Shown: positions 28,265-37,484 of the stretch, piece after piece
Position numbering within the stretch: the first letter of the stretch is position 1
How the letters are laid out: the number at the start of each line of letters is the position of its first letter
Source of the DNA: G963665495 sp963665495
GTDB lineage: Bacteria > Desulfobacterota > Desulfovibrionia > Desulfovibrionales > Desulfovibrionaceae
Length of the DNA: 64,000 bases
Assembly (NCBI GenBank): GCA_963665495.1
Contig: OY762289.1
Coordinates: 3,038,001-3,102,000, forward strand
Direction: 5' to 3'
Notes under the pieces: generated by a model
What the model saw: the letters and a program-made list of their open reading frames with translations, nothing else
What the model was told of the DNA's origin: nothing
Databases searched by the model: none
Position numbers and translations under genes: made by a program

Positions 28265-28873
28265 TTACCAGACAGCAGGGGTCCAGATGAAAAGCACTTC
28301 CGCCACTTCATCAGAAGCGTTTTTCCAGTGATGCGGTACGTCGCCGTCGAAATAAAAGGTATCCCCGGCGTGCAGCGTGAAGAACTTTCCCTCCGCATCA
28401 AACTCGATCTCCCCTTTCACGACCATAATAAATTCCTGGCTGCCAGGCGGATGCTGCAGCGGACCGTCCTGATTAGACTCGCCTCCTGGCTCGATGATCG
28501 TCAGGATGGGCTGCATTTTTTTCTGATAAACGGCGCGGGTCAGAAACTGGCTCCGCGTTTTGCCGTCCGGATAGTCGATTGTCCGCCTGTCGTCGGATGT
28601 TACCAGGCAGTTTTGCGCAATGATTCTTTCGGGCCCGCCAACGCCGACCACGATGTCTTTCTGGTTGTTTTGCTCGTCATAAAAGAAATCGATTATCTGG
28701 CCATCCAAAGCTTTTGATAACTTGCCCAGCATGGTGACGGACGGCTTGGCAACATCATTTTCAAGCTGTGATATATAGGACTTCGAACAGCCTACTTTGT
28801 TTGCCAGTTGTTCGACCGTCAGTTTCTTCTCTTTTCTAGTTCGCCGTAATTGTTCACTAAACGAAATCTGCAT
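28265..28873 (-). CDS. XRE-family regulator with C-terminal cupin domain (copy 2)
   Basis: The 202-aa protein has an N-terminal helix-turn-helix (residues 6-62, CSKSYISQLENDVAKPS) and a C-terminal cupin (residues 115-200) with GDTFYFDGDVPHHWKN. It is about as long as, and closely similar to, the regulator at 3083-3652. It lies 21 bases upstream of the AOR gene and is the first gene of the AOR, importer, aminotransferase, aspartase, yqeC run. It probably autoregulates and controls this operon. The shared promoter element at 29007-29020 and 16831-16844 links the two regulons. Confidence 0.9.
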   Translation of the reverse strand: MQISFSEQLRRTRKEKKLTVEQLANKVGCSKSYISQLENDVAKPSVTMLGKLSKALDGQIIDFFYDEQNNQKDIVVGVGGPERIIAQNCLVTSDDRRTIDYPDGKTRSQFLTRAVYQKKMQPILTIIEPGGESNQDGPLQHPPGSQEFIMVVKGEIEFDAEGKFFTLHAGDTFYFDGDVPHHWKNASDEVAEVLFIWTPAVW

Positions 28874-28980
28874 ATTTTCCCCATTGGTGCCGCCAGTATA
28901 AATTATATATTCCGGACAAAAAGCTGCTAACTATATAATTTTCAACGGCCTTTAGATAAAAATGAACAATTGCGTTTTGA

Positions 28981-29038
28981 AAAATTTCGCTGCTCTTTTT
29001 TTCAATTTTGTAAAAAAAATGCAGCAGAAATTTTACAA
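28981..29038. repeat. Nested inverted repeats upstream of the XRE-cupin/AOR operon
   Basis: TTGTAAAA (29008-29015) is inverted as TTTTACAA (29031-29038), and AAAATTTCGCTGC (28981-28993) pairs with GCAGCAGAAATTTT (29021-29034). TTTGTAAAAAAAAT at 29007-29020 is identical to 16831-16844 upstream of the LIV operon. It may be a regulatory element. Confidence 0.45.
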
Positions 29039-29328
29039 AGGTGCCAATTTGTGGGTCTACAAAACCATTTGTTAACTAAACTGTCAACTAAACTTTTCCT
29101 TTAGTATTGAACTTGGCTATCCAATCAGTATTTTTCGATAGAATACAGACTGATGCGGTAAACAATATTCCATACTTATTAACTCTGTAATTTGTCACAC
29201 GTATGCCTCATATCTCTCTGCTTTTACATGGAAACCTCTCCAACACTTTAATATTCTGGACAAACAGACTTTCACTAAACTTCTCCCCATTCGCCGTCGG
29301 GGGAAGGTCTATATTAAGGGTGTAATTA

Positions 29329-29357
29329 TCATTTATTTACCTTGCGTAAATAAATGA
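29329..29357. repeat. Perfect 12-bp inverted repeat TCATTTATTTAC-N5-GTAAATAAATGA
   Basis: The two arms are exact reverse complements around CTTGC. It has no U-run, so it looks like a protein-binding palindrome rather than a terminator. It lies in the divergent spacer between the XRE-cupin and BASS genes. Confidence 0.55.
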
Positions 29358-29832
29358 CACTCTTTCATCTTAAGAACATCGTCCTACAATATTGTTGAAT
29401 TTCAAATAGTTATCGACACAGCTTTTGTTTTCAACAAACGCTATTTGCTAAGCGGCATGTCAACTACCCATGCAAAAAAACAGAGGAGAACGTTTCACTA
29501 TCGAAGGACAGGATAGTCAACACCTGGTACTCTCTTGCCGTTGCCTCCGAGATCATGGCTGAAACAAGATCAGTAGCCATGGACATCTTCTTGACTCTGC
29601 TGCAAAAAGGTTGCGAATCATCTCATGCAGACGAAAACAATCCTCTGCAACCCGGAGCGCTGCGCTTTCGATGAGCTGTGTTTCGTGACGTTAAGCAAGT
29701 AATAAACGTCATCCTGCCCGGACCGCAGCGGCCTGCTGAATAAGTTGCAAAAGCGGGAGTCGCATACCATATGGGATGTTTGACCATGCGGCAGTCCGGC
29801 TGAATTAAAGATATAGTTGCGAGGAGAAAAGC

Positions 29833-30762
29833 ATGCTCACTGCCCTTGGCCGGCTCATTGAGACAAATTTCCTTATTATTGCCCTGCTGTTGTCCGGCTC
29901 GGCTCTGGTACAGCCGGAGTTGTTCCTCTGGATTAAGCCGCACATCGCCGTGGCCCTGGGCATCATCATGTTCGGCATGGGGCTGACCCTGGAGTTCGCG
30001 GACTTCAAAGACGTGTTGCCACGCAAAAAACTGCTGCTGACGGGGGTTTTGCTGCAATATACGGTCATGCCCTTTTTGGGGCTGGGATTCGCGACATTGT
30101 TCGGGCTTCCGCCGGAAGCTGCTCTGGGACTGGTTCTGGTGGGAGCATGCCCGGGAGGCACGGCCTCCAATGTCATCACCTACTTATCCAGGGGCAATGT
30201 GGCCCTGTCCGTGACCATGACCTTTGTCTCCACCATGCTGGCCCCGATTCTGACGCCGGGCATTGTCTGGCTGTTGTTCCACCAGCGTATCGACTTGGAT
30301 TTCTCGGCCATGATGTTGTCCGTTTTCTGGATTGTGGTGTTCCCGCTGGTGGATGGTTTGATTTTGAGGCGCCTGCTGCGTACCCGTGTCCGGCCCTTGC
30401 TCAAAATTTTTCCTTCGATCTCCATCCTGGCAATTTCACTGGTCATCGCCTGCGTGGTTGGTTTGAACCAACACACAATCATGGACTGGCCGCTGTTGAT
30501 CATGGGGGCGGTGGTCTGCCACAATCTGGCCGGTTTCGGTCTTGGCTATGCCGCGGCCCGACTGGTCGGCAGCGACGCGCGCGACGCCCGCACCGTGTCC
30601 ATAGAAGTGGGCATGCAGAACTCCGGCCTCGGCGTTGCTCTGGCGCATGCGTATTTTACCGTTCAGACCGCTCTGCCCGGCGCGTTGTTCAGTTTGGAAC
30701 AGAATCTTGCCGGTATTGCGCTGGCTCGTTTCTGGACGCGAAAGGACGACGCCGGCCGCTGA
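29833..30762 (+). CDS. Bile acid:sodium symporter (BASS) family transporter
   Basis: The 309-aa inner-membrane protein has about nine to ten hydrophobic segments. Family motifs are GLTLEFADF, GACPGGTASNVITYLSRGNV (the first crossover motif) and EVGMQNSGLGVALA (the second). BASS members import organic anions such as bile acids, pyruvate or pantoate with sodium. GAGGAG lies seven bases before the ATG. It is monocistronic as far as can be seen, divergent from the AOR operon. The substrate cannot be inferred. Confidence 0.9.
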   Translation: MLTALGRLIETNFLIIALLLSGSALVQPELFLWIKPHIAVALGIIMFGMGLTLEFADFKDVLPRKKLLLTGVLLQYTVMPFLGLGFATLFGLPPEAALGLVLVGACPGGTASNVITYLSRGNVALSVTMTFVSTMLAPILTPGIVWLLFHQRIDLDFSAMMLSVFWIVVFPLVDGLILRRLLRTRVRPLLKIFPSISILAISLVIACVVGLNQHTIMDWPLLIMGAVVCHNLAGFGLGYAAARLVGSDARDARTVSIEVGMQNSGLGVALAHAYFTVQTALPGALFSLEQNLAGIALARFWTRKDDAGR

Positions 30763-31324
30763 TTCCACTCAGGTCCGTTTTCGTCTGCCTGACACCTGTT
30801 TTTTCAAGAGAAGAGTCCTTACTGCACTAAGTGAGCTTTTTTAGAAATTAGTGAACTGAACAGGCTGCTCCTGTCCCTATCTTCCGCCCCAACAGCCCTG
30901 TACCGGACGAAAATGATCCAGGCGCGGACATTCTGTTTAAAAAATAAACACAATCGAAAAATTATATTCATTTTATAAACAACCGCGTTTAATTTCGTCA
31001 GCACTGAACCTGCCGGCTTTTATCTCCCCACTCTGACCGTACGCTTTTCAATGAAAAATAGAGGAATCGAAGATAGCAAATGGATCGCCAGAGGTTCCGG
31101 CATTCCATTTTATTCAGAGTTCTTTCCCCCCTTTCCCATTGGACTCTCAAACAGCGTAATAATGACGGTTTGAGAAATCTTGGAATGAAACTTGAAATAT
31201 CCGTGACAAATCATTGAGTGACCAATGATCGAATTCAGATTTTAAACACACCCGTACCGGACAGCACTTCCATGTTGCCCAATCGCCAGTGTCCATACCT
31301 AATTACGTGCTTAGAGGGAAAGTT
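30763..31324. other. 562-base spacer upstream of the fused MOP-like gene
   Basis: No gene is seen. It holds a 17-bp operator-like site at 30840-30856 and an inverted repeat ATCATTG/CAATGAT at 31210-31229. No GG-N10-GC sigma-54 element was found here, so the next gene probably uses a sigma-70-type promoter. Confidence 0.5.
30840..30856. promoter_or_regulatory. Weak member of the 17-bp operator family
   Basis: On the minus strand it reads GTTCACTAATTTCTAAA, which keeps the left arm and centre of the consensus but not the final AAC. It is placed after the BASS gene and about 470 bases upstream of the MOP-like gene. Confidence 0.3.
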
Positions 31325-34150
31325 ATGAACTTTAGAAAAATGACGCTTATTATCAACGGAACTGAGAAAGTGATCGTCTGTAACCCGGAGAAAGACTCTC
31401 TTGCAGATATAGTCCGTCGCTTTGTCGGAACAGGTACGAAAGTCGGCTGTAACTCCGGACAATGCGGAGCGTGTTCTGTTTTGCTGGATGGAGAGGTGGT
31501 CCGTTCGTGCGTGAAAAAAATGAAAACGGTCAGCGATTATGCCAGAGTTGAAACAATCGAAGGACTGGGCACTGCCGACAACCTGCATCCGATCCAGCAG
31601 GCGTTCATCACATACGGAGGCGTGCAGTGCGGTTTTTGTACGCCAGGTTTTATCATGGCCGCCAAAGGCCTTTTGGATAAAAACCCCAACCCCACCCGCC
31701 AGGAAGTCAGGGACTGGTTCACAAAACATCGCAACGTATGCCGCTGCACTGGTTATAAACCCATAGTGGACGCTGTGATGGCCGCCGCTGCCGTGATGCG
31801 CGGTGAAAAAACCATGGCGGATATCATTGTGACGGTCACCAAAGGCGAAAAGCTATACGGCACCGCGTATCCGAAACCCACTGCGCTGCCCAAGGTACTC
31901 GGCACGTGCGACTTCGGCGATGATCTGGCGCAGAAGCTCTCCCCGGACACCCTGCATCTGGCTGTCGTTATGGGGAAACAACATCATGCCCGAATCAAGG
32001 GGATAGACTTTTCCAAGGCCGAAAGCATGCCGGGTGTTGTCAAAATCATCACCGCGAAGGATGTCAAAGGCACCAACCGGCTGGTCTCCATACTCAGCGT
32101 CGTACGCGGCTATTGCGACGGACTGGACCGTCCGGTCATCTGCGATGAAAAAGTCTTTCGGTACGGCGACGTGGTGGCCGTTGTCGCAGCCGTCACCCGG
32201 GAACAGGCCCGCGAGGCCGCCGCTGCCGTCAGCATCGATTTCGAGCCCCTGCCGGAATATCTGAACTTTGTCGACGCTGCTGCTCCCGACGCGCAGGAGA
32301 TCCACGAAGGCACTCCCAATGTCTACCTCGAGCAGCCCCTTTTCAAGGGGGAAAGCGCCGCTGCCGTCATGGACAAATCCTCCCATGTCGTGGCAGGAAG
32401 CTTCCGTACCAGCCGCCAGCCCCACCTGCCCATCGAGCCGGATACCGTGCAGGCTTACCTGGATGAAACAGGCACCATGGTCATTCATTGCAAAAGCCAG
32501 AACCTGTACGGCAACATCGGTTCCATGGCCAGCGCCATCGGCCTTCCCAAAGAAAAAATCCGCATGGTCTTGAATCCCACGGGCGGCAGTTTCGGCTACA
32601 GCATGGCCAGCGCGTCCTACGCCCTGACGGCCGTATGCGCCCTGGCTCTGGATAAACCCGTCTCCCTGACCTTTTCCTATGCGGAGCACCAGCATTTCAC
32701 AGGTAAACGCGCCCCGGTTCATATCAACGCGCGGCTGGCCTGCGACGCCGAAGGAAAATTCACGGCAATGGATTTTCATGCAGGTGTGGACCACGGCGCA
32801 TACAGCGATCTGGCTTCCAACCTGACCTCCAAAATCTGCCGCTTCTTCGGCTACCCGTATTCCATCCCCAACATGCGGGGCCTGGTGCAGACCGCGTTCA
32901 CCAACCATGCCTTCGGCATCGCCTACAGGGCCTTCGGCTCGCCCCAGACGTACACCGCCAGCGAACAGCTTGTGGATATGCTTGCGGAAAAAGCCGGAAT
33001 CGATCCGTTTGAATTCCGCTACCGCAACGTGGCCCAGGAAGGCGATTTGTGCACCAATTCCGTCCCGTTTCGCGAGTACCCCATGAAAAGCATGATGGAC
33101 GTGATGCGGCCCTATTATGAAAAGGCCAAAGAACGCGCCAAGGGCCTGAATTCCATTGATAAATTACGCGGAGTCGGCGTTTCCTGGGGCGGGTATCACG
33201 TCGGCAAGTGCCCCGACCACTGCGAAGTGGATCTCGAACTGAACCCGGACGGATCCATAACCCATTACAGCTGTTGGGAAGACATGGGACAAGGCGCGGA
33301 TATCGGCGCACTGACTCACGCGCATGAAGCCTTAAAGCAGCTCAATCTGCATCCGGACCAGATCCACGTGGTCCAGAACGACACCAAAACCTGTCCGGAC
33401 ACCGGTCCCGCATCCGCCAGCCGCTCGCACCACGCTGCCGGCCAGGCCACTCTGGATGCCGCGGCAAAACTTCTGGAAGCCATGAGCAAACCGGAAGGCG
33501 GCTACCGTACCTTTCAGGAAATGCAGGAACAGGGCATCCCCACCCGCTATACCGGCTCCTATGAAACCGTGGGCATCTGGGAAGACATTGATCCGGACAC
33601 CGGGCACGGATACGGGGCGTTCGCCCAAAACTACTGCCTGCTGCTCAGCGAAGTCGAGGTGGACGCAGCCACTGGCAAAGCCACCGTGCTGTCCATGAAA
33701 ATGGTCACGGACATCGGCGTGGTGGGCAATTACAATGCCGTTCTGGGGCAGGCCTACGGAAGCATTTCGCATTCCATCGGATACGCTCTGCAGGAAAACT
33801 ATGACGACGTGAAGAAACACGCCACCATGCTCGGCGCCGGCATTCCGCAATGCGTTCAGGTTCCTGACGATCTGGAAGTCATCTTCCATGAAACCCCGCG
33901 CAGCAACGGCCCCCATGGTTCGACCGGATGCGCCGAAGCCTTTCAGAGCGCCGGACATGTCGCCATTCTGAACGCCATTGCCAACGCGACAGGTACGCGC
34001 ATGTTCACTCTTCCGGCCACCCCGGATAAAATCAAGGCAGCCATGGAAGCCAAAAAGCAGGGCAAAGAAGAAACTCCCGCCCCGTGGAACCTCGGCTGCG
34101 ATCTGTACGAACGTTTGGACTGGCTGCAGGCCCATCCTGTAAAAAAATAA
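31325..34150 (+). CDS. MOP-like molybdenum oxidoreductase, fused 2Fe-2S and Mo domains (941 aa)
   Basis: This is a one-chain member of the xanthine oxidase family without an FAD domain, like the Desulfovibrio gigas aldehyde oxidoreductase. Cluster ligands are C42, C47, C50 and C62 and C102, C105, C139 and C141. The Mo domain ends with GPHGSTGCAE, putting the catalytic glutamate at 871. Differences from the paralogue at 60166-62925 include NPTGGSFGYSMAS at the Mo site, GCAE for GVGE, and a C-terminal extension of some 30 residues. ATG 31325 follows GAGGGAAAG. A class I aminotransferase follows. It may oxidise an aldehyde or hydroxylate a ring; the substrate is probably not that of the paralogue. 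Confidence 0.9.
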   Translation: MNFRKMTLIINGTEKVIVCNPEKDSLADIVRRFVGTGTKVGCNSGQCGACSVLLDGEVVRSCVKKMKTVSDYARVETIEGLGTADNLHPIQQAFITYGGVQCGFCTPGFIMAAKGLLDKNPNPTRQEVRDWFTKHRNVCRCTGYKPIVDAVMAAAAVMRGEKTMADIIVTVTKGEKLYGTAYPKPTALPKVLGTCDFGDDLAQKLSPDTLHLAVVMGKQHHARIKGIDFSKAESMPGVVKIITAKDVKGTNRLVSILSVVRGYCDGLDRPVICDEKVFRYGDVVAVVAAVTREQAREAAAAVSIDFEPLPEYLNFVDAAAPDAQEIHEGTPNVYLEQPLFKGESAAAVMDKSSHVVAGSFRTSRQPHLPIEPDTVQAYLDETGTMVIHCKSQNLYGNIGSMASAIGLPKEKIRMVLNPTGGSFGYSMASASYALTAVCALALDKPVSLTFSYAEHQHFTGKRAPVHINARLACDAEGKFTAMDFHAGVDHGAYSDLASNLTSKICRFFGYPYSIPNMRGLVQTAFTNHAFGIAYRAFGSPQTYTASEQLVDMLAEKAGIDPFEFRYRNVAQEGDLCTNSVPFREYPMKSMMDVMRPYYEKAKERAKGLNSIDKLRGVGVSWGGYHVGKCPDHCEVDLELNPDGSITHYSCWEDMGQGADIGALTHAHEALKQLNLHPDQIHVVQNDTKTCPDTGPASASRSHHAAGQATLDAAAKLLEAMSKPEGGYRTFQEMQEQGIPTRYTGSYETVGIWEDIDPDTGHGYGAFAQNYCLLLSEVEVDAATGKATVLSMKMVTDIGVVGNYNAVLGQAYGSISHSIGYALQENYDDVKKHATMLGAGIPQCVQVPDDLEVIFHETPRSNGPHGSTGCAEAFQSAGHVAILNAIANATGTRMFTLPATPDKIKAAMEAKKQGKEETPAPWNLGCDLYERLDWLQAHPVKK

Positions 34151-34172
34151 CCTCCAGGCTCCTGCCTCATCC

Positions 34173-34210
34173 GAACTGAAGCCGGGGACGACCGTTTCCG
34201 GCTTCAGTTC
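34173..34210 (+). terminator. Strong hairpin between the MOP-like gene and aminotransferase
   Basis: A perfect 13-bp stem (GAACTGAAGCCGG with CCGGCTTCAGTTC) sits 22 bases after the stop codon. No U-run follows, so it may be a partial terminator or an mRNA stabiliser. Confidence 0.5.
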
Positions 34211-34229
34211 AAACTTCCTTGGAAAATCA

Positions 34230-35393
34230 ATGCACTGCTCCGAAAAAATGGCTTCGTTTCAGCCTGGGATCTTTTCTGTTTTGAATGCGATGAAACAGGA
34301 GCGGCTGGCCCAGGGAGCCCCTGTCATCGACCTCAGCATCGGCGCTCCGGACATCCCCCCTGCAGACCATATCCTGCGCACGCTGGCGGAATCCGTTTCA
34401 GATCCCTCGAACTATGTGTATCCCATTGCCGAGCGGGAGCAATTATGCCCAGCTGTCGCGGACTGGTATCAACGCCGGTTTTCCGTGACTCTGGATCCTT
34501 GTTCGGAAATAGTCCCCCTGCTGGGTTCCCAGGAGGGGCTCGCCCATATCGCCCTGGCGGTGGTGAATCAGGGGGATGTCGTTCTTGTGCCGGACCCGTA
34601 CTACCCGGCCTTTATCTCCGGGCCCAAGCTGGCGGGAGCGGAAATCCATTACATGGAACAGCGGCGGGAAAACAACTACCTTGTTGACGTGGATGCGATA
34701 CCCGAAGCCGTCGCAAACAGGGCCAAGTTGCTGTATGTCTCGTACCCCAACAACCCGACATGCGCTGTTGCTGATGATGCGTTTTTCATAAAGCTCATTG
34801 GATTCGCCAAAAAGCACTCCATTGTGGTGCTGCACGACCATGCTTACAGCGACATTGTTTTCGACGGCAAAAAATCCAAAAGTTTCTTATCCTATGACGG
34901 GGCAATGGACGTTGGCATAGAGTTCAATTCGCTCTCCAAGCCCTACGGCACCCCAGGCATGCGTGTCGGTTTCTGCCTTGGCAACCGGCAGATCTGCAGC
35001 CAGCTGCAGCAATTAAAATCAAATCTGGATTACGGTATTTTTTTACCGATTCAGGATGCCGCCATAGCCGCGCTGACAGGAGATCAGCGGATCGTTGAGG
35101 ATACCTGCTCCAGGTATGAAAAAAGGCGCAACATTTTGTGCAAGGGGCTTTCCGGGCTGGGCTGGAACGTGCCACGTCCGCAAGGAACCCTGTTCGTCTG
35201 GGCACCTATTCCGCAACACTTTGGTTCTTCGCTGGAGTTCTGCAAATTGCTGCTGGAGAAAACCGGCGTACTCGTGGCCCCCGGAGAGGCCTTCGGACGT
35301 ATGGGGCAAGGGCACGTACGTATGGCGCTGGTGCAGAATACGGCAACACTGCAAGAGGCTGTGGACGCTATCAGGCGCGCGCGCATCTTTTAG
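34230..35393 (+). CDS. Class I/II PLP aminotransferase (LL-DAP aminotransferase-like)
   Basis: The 387-aa fold-type I enzyme has PLP lysine K237 (SLSKPYGTPGMRVGF), D203 (LHDHAYSDI) and the YPNNPT motif near 172-177. It resembles LL-diaminopimelate aminotransferases and related catabolic aminotransferases. It lies 79 bases after the MOP-like oxidoreductase, so transamination to an oxo acid or aldehyde may be linked to that enzyme. A biosynthetic role cannot be excluded. The start is supported only by a weak TTGGAAAA site. Confidence 0.85.
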   Translation: MHCSEKMASFQPGIFSVLNAMKQERLAQGAPVIDLSIGAPDIPPADHILRTLAESVSDPSNYVYPIAEREQLCPAVADWYQRRFSVTLDPCSEIVPLLGSQEGLAHIALAVVNQGDVVLVPDPYYPAFISGPKLAGAEIHYMEQRRENNYLVDVDAIPEAVANRAKLLYVSYPNNPTCAVADDAFFIKLIGFAKKHSIVVLHDHAYSDIVFDGKKSKSFLSYDGAMDVGIEFNSLSKPYGTPGMRVGFCLGNRQICSQLQQLKSNLDYGIFLPIQDAAIAALTGDQRIVEDTCSRYEKRRNILCKGLSGLGWNVPRPQGTLFVWAPIPQHFGSSLEFCKLLLEKTGVLVAPGEAFGRMGQGHVRMALVQNTATLQEAVDAIRRARIF

Positions 35394-35429
35394 GACATCT
35401 TAGCCTCGAAAAGGGGCGGATGCTTTTGT

Positions 35430-35471
35430 GCATTTATCTGAAACAATCAGCTCATTGTTTCAGATAAATGC
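35430..35471. terminator. Bidirectional hairpin between convergent genes
   Basis: A perfect 18-bp stem (GCATTTATCTGAAACAAT with ATTGTTTCAGATAAATGC) has a six-base loop. It lies between the stop codons of the plus-strand aminotransferase and the minus-strand regulator. Neither side has a long U-run. Confidence 0.65.
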
Positions 35472-35492
35472 CTTGTGCGAAACTCAAATGCG

Positions 35493-37484
35493 CTAGTTGG
35501 GAAGGCCGGTTTCCATGGCTTTCAGCTTCTTCCACAACGTAGTCCTGCTGATCTGCAATTCGTCGCAGATTTTCAGACGATTTCCCTCGTAACGCTCCAT
35601 ATGCCAACGGATGATCTCCTGCTCCATACGCTCCATGGTGTTGGGACGCAGGTGGATGAACGCATCGCTGAGCGATTCTTCAGGGACCGTATCTTCTTCC
35701 GGCCTGTTTATTTCCGGAACCACAGTACGCTCGGATTCATTCTCCGAACAACTGTTCAAATGAATGTCCGAACGGTCCAGGTCTTCTACGGTCAGCAACG
35801 GTCCTGGCGAACAGACCACCAGGCGAACCATGTAGTTGACCAGCTCGCGGACATTGCCCGGCCAGTCATGACGCTGCAGTACGTTAAGCAGTGCGTCGTC
35901 GCAACGCGTGATATTTTTGTTGTTTTCCTTACAAAAAATTTTCAAATAATCATCGACAAGCTGGGGGATGTCCTGCAGCCGTTTGCGCAGAGGCGGGATG
36001 GCGATATGCAACACACTGATCCGGTAGAATAAATCCTGCCGGAAGCTCCCTTCCCGCACCTTTTCTTCCAGATTGGCGTTGGTTGCGGCCACAACGCGTA
36101 CGTCCACGGGAATCATCTTTCTGCCCCCTACGCGCAGGACCTGTTTTTCCTGCAGTACGCGAAGCAACTGCATCTGGACATTCAGCGGCAGCAACCCCAG
36201 TTCATCCAGAAAAATAGTGCCGCCGTGGGCCAGTTCGAAATAGCCGGGTTTTCCGCCGCGCTTGGCGCCGGAAAAGGCCCCCTCATCATAACCGAACAGT
36301 TCACTTTCCAGCAGCGTCTGCGGCAATGCCGCGCAGTTCAGGGCAACGAAAGGCCGGTTGCGCCTGGGGGAGGCATTGTGAATGCTCTGTGCCAGGAGCT
36401 CCTTTCCGGTTCCGCTCTCGCCGATTATCAGGATTGTGCTGTTGGTCTCCGCGTACCGCAGAGCCCTGGTCAGACATTTCTGCATGGATCTTGAGCGCGC
36501 CGAACGTTCGAGGTCGGAAAAATGCGAACGCGCCGTCATGCCTGTGGAGAGCGCCTCGCGACGGACCGCGTGTTCGAGTTTTTCCACTTCGGAAGCCCGT
36601 TGCAGACTGAGCACGGTCCCTAAAAATTTGGAATCGATACACACCGGGGCCGAACGCAACAGGGCCGTTTTACCGAGAACATCGACAACCCTTCCGCTAT
36701 GCTGCCTGCGATCCTTGATGACATTGACGAAAACATCGCTGGAAATAAAATCAGTGATGGGCTTGTCCAGAATGTCGCTTTCGTGCTCCAGTTCGAGCAT
36801 CCCCAACCCTGCGCGATTAACCAGCGTTACCTTGTTGTCGGCATCCAGGTAAAAAATCGATTCCGGCACGAGATCGAACGTGGTCATCAACTGCTTGCGA
36901 TGTTCAATTTCCCTGTCCCTGATGTTTCGAATCAGCTTCGCCCTGCTGATGAGTTCGATAATGGTCCTGCGGCTGGTGTTGACCAGGACGCACGGCAGCC
37001 CCAATGCATCGCATTTTCTCCGCGCGCTGTCGCTGCCGCTGACAATGACCTCGTTCCCGTCCTGACGGGCTTTTTTTATGGCCTGCAACATTTCGGCGTC
37101 GTTTTTAAAACAATACTGCTTGACGTCGATTTTAAGCAGTTCGGTAACTCTGGGGAGTTCGTCGATCACATCATTGGCATAAAAGACGTATGCAATCCGG
37201 GAGGATATGGCCATGGCATCCATCAGAGAGATGAGAATGTCGAAATCATTGGCCGCTGCCTCGAGTACGGGAATATCCGTGACGCTGCGGATCATTTCCG
37301 CAGTGCCGCCCCTGCTGATGATCGCGGCAATGTCGTTTTCACGGCAACAGTCCAGGGTTTTATCCCGCGCTCGCTTGAGGACAGCCTCGATAATAATACA
37401 TTGAAAGTCCAGCTCGTCGGAAACACTGCGAATCATCTCGGTAAACTGAGATGTGGGAGATGTGATGATGAGTGTTGACGCCAT
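35493..37484 (-). CDS. Sigma-54-dependent transcriptional activator with PrpR-type sensor domain
   Basis: The 663-aa protein has a PrpR_N-like sensor domain (residues 1-190), a PAS domain (about 200-300), an AAA+ domain with Walker A GESGTGKE (355-362), the sigma-54 contact loop GAFSGA (402-407, S replacing the usual T) and Walker B GGTIFLDE. A Fis-type helix-turn-helix (about 625-660, LKICDELQISRTTLWKKLK) closes it. ATG 37484 is used because AAGGA stands six bases upstream. It is divergent from the iron alcohol dehydrogenase, whose promoter is of sigma-54 type, so it probably activates that and perhaps the other sigma-54 operons here. The ligand is unknown. Confidence 0.93.
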   Translation of the reverse strand: MASTLIITSPTSQFTEMIRSVSDELDFQCIIIEAVLKRARDKTLDCCRENDIAAIISRGGTAEMIRSVTDIPVLEAAANDFDILISLMDAMAISSRIAYVFYANDVIDELPRVTELLKIDVKQYCFKNDAEMLQAIKKARQDGNEVIVSGSDSARRKCDALGLPCVLVNTSRRTIIELISRAKLIRNIRDREIEHRKQLMTTFDLVPESIFYLDADNKVTLVNRAGLGMLELEHESDILDKPITDFISSDVFVNVIKDRRQHSGRVVDVLGKTALLRSAPVCIDSKFLGTVLSLQRASEVEKLEHAVRREALSTGMTARSHFSDLERSARSRSMQKCLTRALRYAETNSTILIIGESGTGKELLAQSIHNASPRRNRPFVALNCAALPQTLLESELFGYDEGAFSGAKRGGKPGYFELAHGGTIFLDELGLLPLNVQMQLLRVLQEKQVLRVGGRKMIPVDVRVVAATNANLEEKVREGSFRQDLFYRISVLHIAIPPLRKRLQDIPQLVDDYLKIFCKENNKNITRCDDALLNVLQRHDWPGNVRELVNYMVRLVVCSPGPLLTVEDLDRSDIHLNSCSENESERTVVPEINRPEEDTVPEESLSDAFIHLRPNTMERMEQEIIRWHMERYEGNRLKICDELQISRTTLWKKLKAMETGLPN

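Larger units (their letters stand above)
28874..29832. other. 959-base divergent spacer with several inverted repeats
   Basis: The spacer is AT-rich near the regulator and GC-rich near the BASS gene. It contains the hairpin region 28981-29038, tandem AACTAAAC repeats at about 29071-29093 followed by TTTAGTATTG in inverted orientation, and a perfect 12-bp inverted repeat at 29329-29357. The frame 29471-29674 stays open without an ATG near a GAGGAG site and encodes NTWYSLAVASEIMAETRS; it may be a decayed gene. No intact gene is supported. Confidence 0.5.
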
